NCBI GenBank assembly: GCA_002840015.1
Contig: PGZE01000001.1
Location: forward strand, 1-64,000
Source: Gammaproteobacteria bacterium HGW-Gammaproteobacteria-2
Lineage (GTDB): Bacteria; Pseudomonadota; Gammaproteobacteria; Xanthomonadales; Xanthomonadaceae
Direction of reading: 5' to 3'
Length of the DNA stretch: 64,000 bases
Position 1 is the stretch's first letter. Every line of letters begins with the position of its first letter. The position numbers and the translations under genes are program-made. A model generated the notes under the pieces. The model had not been told where the DNA came from and did no database searches. It saw nothing but the letters and a program-made list of their open reading frames with translations. Of this stretch, positions 55,960-64,000 are shown one piece after another.

Positions 55960-57096
55960 ATGGCGTGGAACGAACCCGGCAAGGGAAGTAAAGATCCGTG
56001 GGAGAACAAAGGCCAGGGCGATGATGTTGAGGCGTTCATCGCACGCCTGAAAGCCAACCTCGGTCGCGTATTCGGCGGCTCCGGCCCTCCCGAACGCCGC
56101 AGCGGCGGTGCGGGCAGCAACCCGTTGTACTGGCTGTTGCTGATTGTCATGATCTGGGTAGTGTTCGACAGCTGGCAGATCATTGATGAGCGCCAGCGTG
56201 GCGTGGTGCTGCGTTTTGGCAAGTTCGAGCGGCTGATGACACCAGGCCCGAACTTCAAGCTGCCGTGGCCAATCGAGACCGTGCGCAAGGTCGATGTCAC
56301 CCAGATTCGTACCTTCACCGATCAGGTGCGCATTCTTACCCGCGATGAAAACATCGTGCAGATCGAGTTCAACGTGCAATATCTGGTCAGTGATCCGAAG
56401 TATTTTCTGTTCGGCGCACGCGACCCCGATGAAACCCTTCAGCAAGCCGCCGAAAGCGCGGTGCGTGACGTGATCGGCACCAGCGTGATGGACGCTGTAC
56501 TGACCGGTGAGCGCGCTGCACTGGCTGCCGATGCTCGGGTCAAGTTGCAAAAATCGCTCGATGCCTACCGCACGGGTTTGCAGGTGTCGGTATTGAACAT
56601 CCCCAATGCACGGCCGCCACAGGAAGTGCGTGAAGCCTTCGATGATGCAGTCAGCGCCCGCGAGGACAAGGATCGCATTGAAAGCGAGGCGGAGGCCTAT
56701 GCCAGCAAGGTGGTGCCGGAGGCGCGTGGTGACGCCGCCCGCATCCGTGCCCAGGCACAAGGCTACAAGGAGGCATCGATCGCGCGTGCACAGGGTGATT
56801 CAGAACGCTTTACGCTATTGGTTGATGAGTACCGCAAAGCGCCTGAAGTGACGCGTACGCGCTTGTACCTGGAAACCATGCAGGAAGTGCTGGCCGCCAA
56901 TCGCAAGGTCTATGCTGGCGATGGTGGCAACGTGTTGTATCTGCCATTGTCAGGTGCCAGCGGAAGCCTGCCAGCGGGCAACGACATGACGAGTCCGGTC
57001 AGCCTGTTTCCGCCGGCCAACGCCGCGATGCCGGTGCCGCCTGCCTCGCGCGATCCACGCCAACCGCGCAGTACGCGTGAGGAGCCCCGCCGATGA
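55960..57096 (+). CDS. hflK: FtsH modulator subunit HflK
   Basis: 378 residues: a Gly/charged N-terminal segment, one membrane helix (~52-70, LYWLLLIVMIWVVFDSW), an SPFH/band-7 domain and a Pro-rich C-terminal tail. It forms the periplasmic cage around FtsH with HflC. ATG 55960 has CGGAGCAGCAC upstream. It is coupled to hflC (ATGA). Confidence 0.94.
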   Translation: MAWNEPGKGSKDPWENKGQGDDVEAFIARLKANLGRVFGGSGPPERRSGGAGSNPLYWLLLIVMIWVVFDSWQIIDERQRGVVLRFGKFERLMTPGPNFKLPWPIETVRKVDVTQIRTFTDQVRILTRDENIVQIEFNVQYLVSDPKYFLFGARDPDETLQQAAESAVRDVIGTSVMDAVLTGERAALAADARVKLQKSLDAYRTGLQVSVLNIPNARPPQEVREAFDDAVSAREDKDRIESEAEAYASKVVPEARGDAARIRAQAQGYKEASIARAQGDSERFTLLVDEYRKAPEVTRTRLYLETMQEVLAANRKVYAGDGGNVLYLPLSGASGSLPAGNDMTSPVSLFPPANAAMPVPPASRDPRQPRSTREEPRR

Positions 57097-57956
57097 AACC
57101 GTTTATTCCTGTTGTAGCGGCATTGCTGGTATTTCTGGCGCTGGGCTCGGTCTATCAGGTCGAGGAAAGCCAGGTGGCGGTGCGTTTCCAGGTTGGCCGT
57201 GTGGTTGAAAGCAACATCAAGCCGGGGCTGCACTTCAAGATTCCGTTTGTGCAAACCGTGCTCAAGGTTGACCAGCGCATTCTCAATCTCGACTCACAGC
57301 CCGAGCGCTATCTGACCTCGGAAAAGAAAGACGTCAATGTCGATTTCTTTGTCAAATGGCGGGTCAGCGATGTCCTCAAGTTCTATCAGGCCGGTAACGA
57401 AACCCTGGCGCTGCAGCGCTTGCGCCCGATCGTGACCGAGGCCATCCGCAACGAGATCAGCCAGCGCACCTTGCAAGAGGTGGTTGGTGGTGAGCGTACC
57501 AACCTGGCCGAGCGCTTTGTCGAGGTATCCAATGTCGCCGCCAAGAGCCTGGGTGTGGAAGTGGTGGACGTGCGGATCAAGCGTATCGACCTGCCGGAAG
57601 ATGGGCTGGTGATTAGCTCGGTGTTCCAGCGCATGCGTGCTGAGCGCTTGCGGGTTGCCAATGAGCTGCGCGCACAGGGCTCCGAGATATCCGAAACCAT
57701 TCGCTCCAATGCGGATCGGCAGCAGGTTGTGCTGCGTGCGGAAGCCGAGCGCGATGCCCAGCGTCTGCGCGGTGAAGGCGATGCCACGGCAGCGGAAATC
57801 TACGCCAAGGCGTTCAGCCGTGATGCCGAGTTCTACGCGTTTTATCGCAGCCTTGAGGCCTATCGCAACGGCTTTGCCAATGGCGACAGCGTGCTGGTGC
57901 TGGATCGCGATTCCAGCCTGTTGCGCTATTTCGGGGAACAAGGCCGAAGCCGTTAA
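57093..57956 (+). CDS. hflC: FtsH modulator subunit HflC
   Basis: 287 residues with an N-terminal signal-anchor (~5-22), an SPFH domain (FFVKWRVSDVLKFYQ, NEISQRTLQEVVGGERTNL) and a long coiled-coil rich in Ala/Glu/Arg. SVLVLDRDSSLLRYF at the end is typical. Partner of HflK. Confidence 0.95.
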   Translation: MKPFIPVVAALLVFLALGSVYQVEESQVAVRFQVGRVVESNIKPGLHFKIPFVQTVLKVDQRILNLDSQPERYLTSEKKDVNVDFFVKWRVSDVLKFYQAGNETLALQRLRPIVTEAIRNEISQRTLQEVVGGERTNLAERFVEVSNVAAKSLGVEVVDVRIKRIDLPEDGLVISSVFQRMRAERLRVANELRAQGSEISETIRSNADRQQVVLRAEAERDAQRLRGEGDATAAEIYAKAFSRDAEFYAFYRSLEAYRNGFANGDSVLVLDRDSSLLRYFGEQGRSR

Positions 57957-57992
57957 CGCGTCGCGCCGCCGCACGTTGTCTGGGTGATTGTC

Positions 57993-58178
57993 ATGGGCTC
58001 TGACCTGCTTGCAGCGTTGTGCCTGATGATGGTGCTGGAAGGTGCGATCGTGTTTATCGCACCGCAGGCATGGAAACAGGCCGTAGCGCAGTTGTCGTTG
58101 CTCGCCAACGCGCGATTGCGTTTGCTCGGGCTGGTGTTCATGCTGATCGGCTGGTTGTCGTTGCAGTGGGTGCGCTGA
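57993..58178 (+). CDS. DUF2065 small membrane protein
   Basis: 61 residues and two hydrophobic helices. LLAALCLMMVLEGAIVFIAP and RLLGLVFMLIGWLSLQWVR fit DUF2065, which often follows hflC. Function unknown. ATG 57993 matches family starts; GTG 57984 is an alternative. Confidence 0.8.
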   Translation: MGSDLLAALCLMMVLEGAIVFIAPQAWKQAVAQLSLLANARLRLLGLVFMLIGWLSLQWVR

Positions 58179-58195
58179 TCGGGGCCAGCAGGCAG

Positions 58196-58370
58196 GTCGC
58201 CCACAGGGTGGGCTCCTTACAGGGGCGCATTGTGGAGCAACGGTGTTACTCGCTGGTGCCAATCCGTGCAGTTGTGGGAGCCGGCCTGCCGGCGAACAAT
58301 CTTGCGACAGCTTCGCGCGCAAGGCGCGCTCCCACAGGGGGCTGCGTTTGGAGCCCACCCTGTGGGCGAC
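58196..58370. repeat. REP-like cluster (BIME-like, three units)
   Basis: An inverted GTCGCCCACAGGGTGGGCTCC (58196-58216), a 62-bp palindromic unit (58274-58335) and a direct GGAGCCCACCCTG...GCGAC unit (58350-58370). The two short units are inverted with respect to each other. The same units occur at 219-280 and 301-324. It fills the 230-bp gap between the DUF2065 gene and the 3' end of the DUF420 gene. Confidence 0.8.
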
Positions 58371-58408
58371 ACCACGCATGTGCCGCCGCACCGGAGCGCA
58401 CCACCGGA

Positions 58409-58858
58409 TCAGTCGTTGTAGAGCTGGTACAGCAGCAAATAGACCACGACGCCGGATACCGAGACATACATCCACAGCGGCCATGTCCAGCGCGCCCATG
58501 CGCGATGGCGCGTGTCGATGCGCCGCAAGCCAAATCCGACCGTGGTCAGGATCAGCGGAATGGCCAGCGCTGCCAGCAACACATGGCTGATCAACAGCGT
58601 GTAGTAGACCGGGCGGATCCATCCGTAGCCACGAAATACGTAAATCGGCGCGACGTAGTGATAGGTGACGTAGGTGATTACGAACAGAGCCGAGACTGCC
58701 AGCGCGGCAAGCATGGCGCGTTTGTGCGCCGCAATCCGGCCGTTGGCGATCATCACGCGCGCGACCAGCAACAACGCCGTTGCGATGGCGTTGAGAGTCG
58801 CGTTGACGTGTGGGAGCAGATTGGCGAGATCCATGAGCCACGGGTTCAGGTTTGACAT
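58409..58858 (-). CDS. DUF420 membrane protein (CtaM-like)
   Basis: 149 residues with four predicted helices. HVNATLNAIATALLLVARVMI, HKRAMLAALAVSALFVITYVTY and the tail HRAWARWTWPLWMYVSVSGVVVYLLL are DUF420 traits. CtaM-type proteins are needed for maturation of some heme-copper oxidases. It is divergent from the oxidase-locus sco gene, with two FNR-like boxes between. ATG 58858 was chosen because longer frames enter the regulatory gap. Confidence 0.8.
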   Translation of the reverse strand: MSNLNPWLMDLANLLPHVNATLNAIATALLLVARVMIANGRIAAHKRAMLAALAVSALFVITYVTYHYVAPIYVFRGYGWIRPVYYTLLISHVLLAALAIPLILTTVGFGLRRIDTRHRAWARWTWPLWMYVSVSGVVVYLLLYQLYND

Positions 58859-58886
58859 ACCCTCGCAGGGTCGGGCGTGCAAGGCA

Positions 58887-58923
58887 TTGATCCTGGTCAA
58901 GCCGATGGCCTGACCCGGGTCAA
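58887..58923. promoter_or_regulatory. Two tandem FNR/Anr/Dnr-like boxes in the DUF420-sco gap
   Basis: TTGATCCTGGTCAA (58887-58900) is a textbook FNR/Anr-type site. CTGACCCGGGTCAA (58910-58923) is a weaker second site. Their centres are 23 bp apart, about two helical turns. They lie between divergent starts at 58858 and 59061. Which promoter each serves is not clear; -10 elements are weak. Confidence 0.65.
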
Positions 58924-59060
58924 GGCACGCCGCTGGTTTTGCTTGCATGGTGCAAGGCCGATGCAGGCAAAAGGCGGTGGATTCCCATGCACAAATCGCA
59001 GACGATGGCATCCGCGATTCGCGGCACGATCCTTGCGGTCGTATCCCGGGATCGGCAACC

Positions 59061-59705
59061 ATGACGCGCTCGTCGCATCGGCTGTTGCTGCTGGCGATAC
59101 TTGTGGCGCTGATGATCGCAACCGCGTGGTGGGTGTTCCAGCGACACCCGGCGGCGGACTGGGCATCGGCTCCGCCGGCATTGCAGGGCATCATGTGGCC
59201 GGTCGCGCGGCCGGTGGCCGACTTTCAATTGCACGATCAGCATGGTCAACGATTCAATGCGAATGATCTGCGTGGGCACTGGAGCCTGCTCTATTTTGGC
59301 TATTTGCAGTGCCCTGATGTGTGCCCGACCACGTTGCAATCCCTGCACGGCTTGAGCGCGCTTATCGCCGGATCGGATACCGAGGCGGCGCTTCCGCAAG
59401 TGGTATTCATCAGCGTCGATCCCGAGCACGATACGGCGCAACGACTCGCAAGCTACCTGTCGTACTTCGATGAGCGTTTCATCGGGCTTTCCGGCGACGC
59501 CGCGCAACTGGCACTGCTGGCACAGTCGCTGGGTGTGATGTACGCAGAGTATCGCGACCCCAACGGCGTACGCAGCATGGATCATACGACCTCGGTATTG
59601 ATCGTGGACCCGCAGGCTCGCGCCGTGGCTGCGTTTCCCGCCCCGCACCAGCCAGCGATGATGTTGCAGCAGTGGCAGCAGTTGCGCGATTACCTCGGGC
59701 GCTGA
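59061..59705 (+). CDS. SCO1/SenC-family copper chaperone
   Basis: 214 residues: one N-terminal membrane anchor and a thioredoxin-like domain with the copper ligands Cys84 and Cys88 in CPDVCPTT and His175 in MDHTTS. It delivers copper to, or reduces, the CuA site of subunit II. It heads the + strand part of the oxidase-type locus; another SCO gene closes the visible part. Confidence 0.9.
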   Translation: MTRSSHRLLLLAILVALMIATAWWVFQRHPAADWASAPPALQGIMWPVARPVADFQLHDQHGQRFNANDLRGHWSLLYFGYLQCPDVCPTTLQSLHGLSALIAGSDTEAALPQVVFISVDPEHDTAQRLASYLSYFDERFIGLSGDAAQLALLAQSLGVMYAEYRDPNGVRSMDHTTSVLIVDPQARAVAAFPAPHQPAMMLQQWQQLRDYLGR

Positions 59706-59832
59706 AGTACGCCGATGCCGGCTCGGTTGCACTGGATGTGGGCCGCCACCCCGCGTCCTCCGCCTTGCCGCGCCGAAAGCGGTCGTAAATGCCACTGATT
59801 CATATGGGGTTTTATTGGGTACTGCGGCTCAC

Positions 59833-59846
59833 TTGATCCAGGTCAT
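59833..59846 (+). promoter_or_regulatory. FNR/Anr/Dnr-like box upstream of the oxidase-type operon
   Basis: TTGATCCAGGTCAT matches the TTGAT-N4-GTCAA form except for the last base. It is centred about 92 bp before the small-subunit ATG, which allows a class II promoter with a leader of about 50 bases. The rest of the gap 59706-59931 shows nothing else. Confidence 0.6.
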
Positions 59847-59931
59847 GGACGCTGCGAGGCAATGAGCGGCCAATGCCGGATAGATGTCGGAGGGGTCTGG
59901 CATCAGTAATGACCAATGGGGAGCAGGCGCG

Positions 59932-60093
59932 ATGGACACTGATCAGAAGGGCGAAGAACAAGAAAAGATTCCGATGATGCAGCAATTACTGGATAACCCG
60001 TTTTTGCTGCTGTTCTTCGGAGTGATGATCCCGATGGTGGTGTACACGCTTTGGGGCGTGATCGACATTCTCACCATCCCGCTCGCGAAATAA
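59932..60093 (+). CDS. Small single-helix membrane protein of the oxidase-type operon
   Basis: 53 residues: a charged, Glu/Lys-rich start, then one helix (LLLFFGVMIPMVVYTLWGVI). GGGAGCAGGCGCG precedes ATG 59932; a longer frame begins at 59884. By size and position it may be a small subunit like IIa of ba3-type enzymes. No family was recognised. Confidence 0.6.
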   Translation: MDTDQKGEEQEKIPMMQQLLDNPFLLLFFGVMIPMVVYTLWGVIDILTIPLAK

Positions 60094-60125
60094 CCCACAG
60101 CGCAATCACCAACGAGGAACTACGC

Positions 60126-60665
60126 ATGAGCGCCATATTGCCGCCTGCAGAACGACTGTGGTGGAAGCATCCGCTGGATCGCGTTGAGGGAACCTGGATC
60201 GCGATTGCTTTTGTCTGGTGCATGATCATGTTTTTCATGATGATCTACTGGCACGCCTACGGCCAGCAGAATCTCTCCACCGAAACCTATCGAACCACGA
60301 TCGAACAGTTCGCCGGCAAAGCCCAGGCGATGGTCGATCAATATACGGTTCGCACCGAAACCGATGCGCAGATTCCGGTGGTGGCGCCGCCACCCGGCAG
60401 CGATGTCTACCTGACTGCACGGCTATGGAATTTCTGGCCGATCCTCGAGTTCGAGAACGGCAAGACCTACCGCCTGCATTTGACATCGATGGACTACAAC
60501 CACGGGTTTTCGTTGCAACCAGCGAACATCAATATCCAGGTTGTGCCGGGCTATGAGCATGTGGTGACGATCACCCCGAATCAGAGCGGCACCTTCTCGG
60601 TGGTATGCAACGAATATTGCGGAATCGGCCATCACACGATGGTCGGTCGCATCTACGTCAAATAG
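60126..60665 (+). CDS. Heme-copper oxidase-type subunit II with CuA centre
   Basis: 179 residues. One membrane helix (~20-42) and a periplasmic cupredoxin domain. All CuA ligands are present: the His of DYNHGF, then Cys161, the Glu163 carbonyl, Cys165, His169 and Met172 in CNEYCGIGHHTM. The short ba3-like form has a single helix. It takes electrons from a cytochrome c or cupredoxin. GAGGAACTACGC precedes the ATG. Confidence 0.88.
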   Translation: MSAILPPAERLWWKHPLDRVEGTWIAIAFVWCMIMFFMMIYWHAYGQQNLSTETYRTTIEQFAGKAQAMVDQYTVRTETDAQIPVVAPPPGSDVYLTARLWNFWPILEFENGKTYRLHLTSMDYNHGFSLQPANINIQVVPGYEHVVTITPNQSGTFSVVCNEYCGIGHHTMVGRIYVK

Positions 60666-60677
60666 CGGAGGCCGACT

Positions 60678-62381
60678 ATGTCCCAAGCAACCACTTATCG
60701 GACCTGCCCACGGTCCGGGCTCCAGTTCGAAGCTAACGCCGAAAAGTTGATGATCGCCAACGCCGTTACTGCGGTGGTGTTTCTGCTGCTCGGCGGCATT
60801 CTCGCGATTGGTGTCGTACTGACCCGCTGGCCGGCAATCCATTGGCTCGAAGCCAGCACCTTTTATCAGGTGTTGACCGCGCACGGCATCGACATGCTGA
60901 TCTTCTGGATCATCTTCTTCGAAATTGCGGTGCTGTATTTCTGTTCATCGACCCTGCTGCGCTGTCGATTGGCAACGCCACGGCTGGCCTGGCTGGCATT
61001 TGCGTTGATGCTGATCGGTGCGGTGACCAACAACATCGCGGTCTACCAGGGCGCATCCAGTGTGATGATGACCTCGTACGTGCCGATGATGGCGGCGCCG
61101 TCGTTCTATCTGGGCCTGATCCTGTTCGCAGTCGGCGCGTTGATTGCCTGTTTTGTTTTTCTTGGCACGCTGGTGGTCGCCAAGCGCGACAAGACGTATC
61201 AGGGGTCGGTACCGCTGGTCACCTTCGGCGCAATCACCGCCTGCATCATCGCGGTATTCACCATCGCCTCCGGCGCGATCATCCTGATACCGACTTATCT
61301 GTTGTCGGTGGGCCTGATCGACCGCGTCGATCCGCTGGTTTACCGCACGATCTGGTGGGCGTTCGGCCACTCATCACAGCAGATCAATGTCGCGGCACAT
61401 ATTTCGATCTGGTACGCGGTAGCGGCCATCGCCTTCGGTGCCAAACCGATGTCGGAGCGGGTCAGTCGCGGTGCATTCCTGCTCTACATCCTGTTCCTGC
61501 AACTGGCCAGTGCGCACCATCTGCTCGCTGACCCGGGCATGAGTACCGAATGGAAGATCGTCAATACCAGCTACTTCATGTATTTCGCGGTGCTGGCATC
61601 GATGATTCACGGCTTGACCATCCCCGGTGCGATCGAAGTGGCGCAGCGGGCCAAGGGTTACAACAAGGGCCTGTTCGAGTGGTTGCGCAAGGCGCCGTGG
61701 GGTAACCCGACATTCTCGGGCGTGTTCATTTCGATCATCGGTTTCGGCTTCCTCGGTGGCATCTCCGGGGTCATGATGGGCACCGAGCAGTTGAACATGA
61801 TCATCCACAACACGATCTACGTGCCCGGCCATTTCCATGCGACGGTGGTGGTGGGCACGACGTTGTCGTTCATGGCGCTGACCTATTTTCTGATTCCGGT
61901 GCTGTTCAAGCGCGAGATGATCAATCCGGGGCTGGCGAAATGGCAGCCGTACCTGTTCGGGTTTTCGATGTATTTCTTCTGTCTGGTGATGATGGGCGCC
62001 GGTACGCTGGGTGTTTCGCGGCGGCATTGGGATATGGCCTTCGGCGGCAACGCGCTCGCGTATGAATGGCCTGGTGCGGCATACCTGATGATGGGGCTGG
62101 TGGGCATTGCCGGTGTGGCAGCCATCATCGGTGGTGCGATCTACATCTACATCACCGTTGGCTCGTTGCTGTGGGGCAAGCGTCTGGAACGCGGTGCCGC
62201 CAGTGCGCAGGCCACGCCGATTCCGTTGACCGCGCCGTCCTCGGTGGCAGTGCAAAGCTATGGTTCGATGGGCTTTGCGGCGCCCGGCACATTCTTGCTG
62301 GCGATGGTGTTTCTGGTGTCGTTCGTCCTGTATTACTTCATCAACTGGAAGTATCTGTCGACGCTGTGGGGGTTGAGCTGA
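60678..62381 (+). CDS. B-family heme-copper oxidase-type subunit I lacking the active-site Tyr (possible NO reductase)
   Basis: 567 residues and about 13-14 helices. The metal ligands are all present: His69 and His387 for the low-spin heme, His385 for the high-spin heme, and His231 and the pair His280-His281 for CuB. B-family oxygen reductases read HPxVY after the helix VI His, with Tyr at +4 cross-linked to a CuB His. Here the sequence is GHSSQQ, so the position is Gln235. Without this Tyr, normal O2 reduction is doubtful. CuA-containing NO reductases are known among B-family relatives. Annotation as a plain cytochrome c oxidase would be the conservative call. Confidence 0.8.
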   Translation: MSQATTYRTCPRSGLQFEANAEKLMIANAVTAVVFLLLGGILAIGVVLTRWPAIHWLEASTFYQVLTAHGIDMLIFWIIFFEIAVLYFCSSTLLRCRLATPRLAWLAFALMLIGAVTNNIAVYQGASSVMMTSYVPMMAAPSFYLGLILFAVGALIACFVFLGTLVVAKRDKTYQGSVPLVTFGAITACIIAVFTIASGAIILIPTYLLSVGLIDRVDPLVYRTIWWAFGHSSQQINVAAHISIWYAVAAIAFGAKPMSERVSRGAFLLYILFLQLASAHHLLADPGMSTEWKIVNTSYFMYFAVLASMIHGLTIPGAIEVAQRAKGYNKGLFEWLRKAPWGNPTFSGVFISIIGFGFLGGISGVMMGTEQLNMIIHNTIYVPGHFHATVVVGTTLSFMALTYFLIPVLFKREMINPGLAKWQPYLFGFSMYFFCLVMMGAGTLGVSRRHWDMAFGGNALAYEWPGAAYLMMGLVGIAGVAAIIGGAIYIYITVGSLLWGKRLERGAASAQATPIPLTAPSSVAVQSYGSMGFAAPGTFLLAMVFLVSFVLYYFINWKYLSTLWGLS

Positions 62382-62457
62382 TGCGGGCAGCGGTTGCGCA
62401 GCGTGGCGCGCTGGGCAACCGCTTGCAGCGACACATTCTTTACGGAGGCGAAATACG

Positions 62458-63354
62458 ATGAATACCGTGCTGGCAGTGCCCGATGCGTCCGCGCTGAGTC
62501 TGCTGCGCGCGGTGATCGGTTTGTTCAAGCTGCGCATTGGCACGTTGATCGCGATCACTGCGCTGGTGGGTTTTGTGGTGACACCGGGCGCGGATGCCAC
62601 CGCGACGCAGGCGCTGGTACTGACCTTGGGCACCCTGATCGCATCGGCCAGTGCCGGCGCGTTTAACCAGTACCATGAACACGCCACCGACCGCTTGATG
62701 CTGCGCACCCGCAACCGCGCGTTTGTCACCGGCATGTTGCCGCGGCATCCGGCCTGGTTGCTGCTGTTCACGCTGATGCTGACAGTCGGTGTCGGGGCGG
62801 TCTGGCTGCTGGTCAACCCGCTGGCCGCGTTGTTCGTATTTCTCGGTGCGTTCTTCTATGCCATCGTCTACACGGTGTGGTTGAAGCGCCGCAGTTGGCT
62901 GAATATCGTCATCGGCGGGCTGTCCGGCAGTTTTGCGGTGCTCGCAGGCGGTGCCGCTGCAAACCCTGCGTTCGGCCCGTTGCCGTGGCTATTCGCGCTG
63001 GTTCTGCTGCTGTGGACGCCGCCGCATTTCTGGAGTCTGGCGATTGCCGGACAAAGCGATTACAAAGCCGCCGGAATACCGATGTTGCCGGTGGTGGTGG
63101 GCAGCAAGCGTGCGGCGCAGGTGGTGTACCTGAGCACATGGGCGCTGGTGTTGGCTTCCATTGTGCCAGTTGGGTTCGGGATGGGTGCGGTGTACCTGGG
63201 GGGTGCCGCAGTGGGCGGTGCCTACTTTGTGTATCGGGCCGCACAACTGGCACGCCGGCAAGATCGTCAGACCGCAATCCGCTGCTTTCTCGCGTCATTG
63301 CTGCAACTCAGTGCGGTGTTGATTGCTGCCTGCTTTGATGCGGCATTGCGTTAG
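62458..63354 (+). CDS. ctaB: Protoheme IX farnesyltransferase (heme O synthase)
   Basis: A 298-residue UbiA-family prenyltransferase with about nine helices. NQYHEHATDRLMLRTRNR is the first prenyl-diphosphate motif, with Glu in place of the usual first Asp of that motif; YTVWLKRRSWLNIVIGGLSG and WTPPHFWSLAI are typical. It makes heme O for the adjacent enzyme. No heme A synthase gene is in the window, so a heme O or b/o enzyme is possible. GGAGGCGAAATACG precedes the ATG. Confidence 0.92.
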   Translation: MNTVLAVPDASALSLLRAVIGLFKLRIGTLIAITALVGFVVTPGADATATQALVLTLGTLIASASAGAFNQYHEHATDRLMLRTRNRAFVTGMLPRHPAWLLLFTLMLTVGVGAVWLLVNPLAALFVFLGAFFYAIVYTVWLKRRSWLNIVIGGLSGSFAVLAGGAAANPAFGPLPWLFALVLLLWTPPHFWSLAIAGQSDYKAAGIPMLPVVVGSKRAAQVVYLSTWALVLASIVPVGFGMGAVYLGGAAVGGAYFVYRAAQLARRQDRQTAIRCFLASLLQLSAVLIAACFDAALR

Positions 63355-63360
63355 TCGCTG

Positions 63361-64000
63361 ATGTGTCGTCCGGCGTGCCTGCTCGCATTGCTGCTGATTG
63401 CCTCGTTGGGGGCGCGCGCAGCGCCGGGTGCAGCGAGCGTCGTTGATGCAGCGCCCGCGTTGCCGGCGTTCGGTCTGGACCAGGCGGCGGCGTTGCGCAC
63501 CAGCCAGCAAGCGATTGGGCATCAGCCCGCCGATTACACGCTGCGTGATCGCGCCAATCAGCCACGATTGCTGTCGCAGTTTCGTGGCACACCGCTGCTG
63601 GTGAACTTCGTCTATACCGGCTGTTTTCAGGTCTGCCCGACCAGTACCCGCGCACTGCACCGCGCGGTTGATGCCATGCGTGATCGCTTCGGGGTCGATC
63701 AATTCAAGGTGATCACCATTGGCTTCAACCAGCCGACCGATTCGCCGACAGCGATGCGTGCATTCGCTTTGCAGCAACAGATCAATGACAAAAACTGGGA
63801 GTTTCTGAGTCCGCAAGCGTCGGATGTCGACGCGCTGGCGCGCGATTTTGGCTTCAGTTACGTGGCCACCCCGATTGGCTTTGAGCACACCCTGCAAGTC
63901 AGCATCCTTGATGCCGATGGCCGGATACAGAATCAGGTCTACGGTGATGCTTTTACCGCCGATTCGCTGGGCGAGCCGCTGCGGCGGTTGCTCTCCGGGT
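63361..64000 (+). CDS. SCO1/SenC-family protein (partial, runs off the window)
   Basis: The first 213 residues are visible. A cleavable signal (~1-21, LGARAAPG) leads into a thioredoxin-like SCO domain with Cys88 and Cys92 (CFQVCPTS) and His176 (GFEHT). It starts six bases after ctaB and is the second SCO protein of the locus. This one appears soluble or exported rather than anchored. The frame is open to the window end. Confidence 0.85.
   Translation, partial: MCRPACLLALLLIASLGARAAPGAASVVDAAPALPAFGLDQAAALRTSQQAIGHQPADYTLRDRANQPRLLSQFRGTPLLVNFVYTGCFQVCPTSTRALHRAVDAMRDRFGVDQFKVITIGFNQPTDSPTAMRAFALQQQINDKNWEFLSPQASDVDALARDFGFSYVATPIGFEHTLQVSILDADGRIQNQVYGDAFTADSLGEPLRRLLSG

Overview
The window reads as chromosome of a high-GC gammaproteobacterium, most likely of the Xanthomonadales/Lysobacterales (Rhodanobacteraceae- or Xanthomonadaceae-like). 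Evidence: a type II secretion operon in the xps order G-H-I-J-K-L-M-N-D, an ArsR-methyltransferase regulator coupled to metH, a rsxCDGE-nth block, rpsP-rimM-trmD-rplS, hfq-hflX-hflK-hflC, and dispersed REP-like and MITE-like repeats. No rRNA, tRNA, CRISPR array, prophage or intact insertion sequence was seen. Genus was not determined.

Layout. 1-6.3 kb: a REP cluster, aidB, an IS630 transposase remnant, a PBP-OmpA fusion protein, then a coupled reverse-strand set (DUF1289, CoA pyrophosphatase, mercaptopyruvate sulfurtransferase) and a periplasmic FKBP isomerase. 6.4-13.7 kb: the type II secretion operon (pseudopilins G-K, inner-membrane platform L-M-N, secretin D) without gspE and gspF. 13.9-21.4 kb: a small esterase, rlmKL, and metH with its SahR-like regulator; metH carries an in-frame insertion bounded by 31-bp inverted repeats. 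21.6-27.7 kb: a porin and nth-rsxEGDC, without rsxA and rsxB. 27.9-31 kb: purine salvage and urate catabolism (adenine deaminase, uraH, puuD), then iscA.

31-39.3 kb is an alpha-glucan disaccharide uptake locus: a LacI-type regulator, a promoter whose -35 box abuts a palindromic operator, a GH65 phosphorylase fused to beta-phosphoglucomutase, a TonB-dependent receptor and an MFS permease. 39.3-48.6 kb is mostly housekeeping: a MITE-like element, rlmJ, phaB, a periplasmic SUMF1-domain protein, rnd, rpsP-rimM-trmD-rplS and htpG. 48.6-51.7 kb is looser: a frameshifted ParE toxin remnant, a secreted GH13 amylase, a degenerate repeat, a small lipoprotein and an orphan conserved ORF. 51.7-58.2 kb holds putP, miaA, hfq, hflX, hflK, hflC and a DUF2065 protein, closed by a second REP cluster.

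The most interesting region is 58.4-64 kb: a heme-copper oxidase-type operon (DUF420 protein, two SCO proteins, a small membrane subunit, CuA subunit II, subunit I, heme O synthase) with three FNR/Anr/Dnr-like boxes. Subunit I keeps all six heme and CuB histidines, but the residue where oxygen reductases have the cross-linked active-site tyrosine is glutamine. The enzyme may therefore be a CuA-containing nitric oxide reductase-like branch of the B family rather than an oxidase. This is an inference from sequence and context only.
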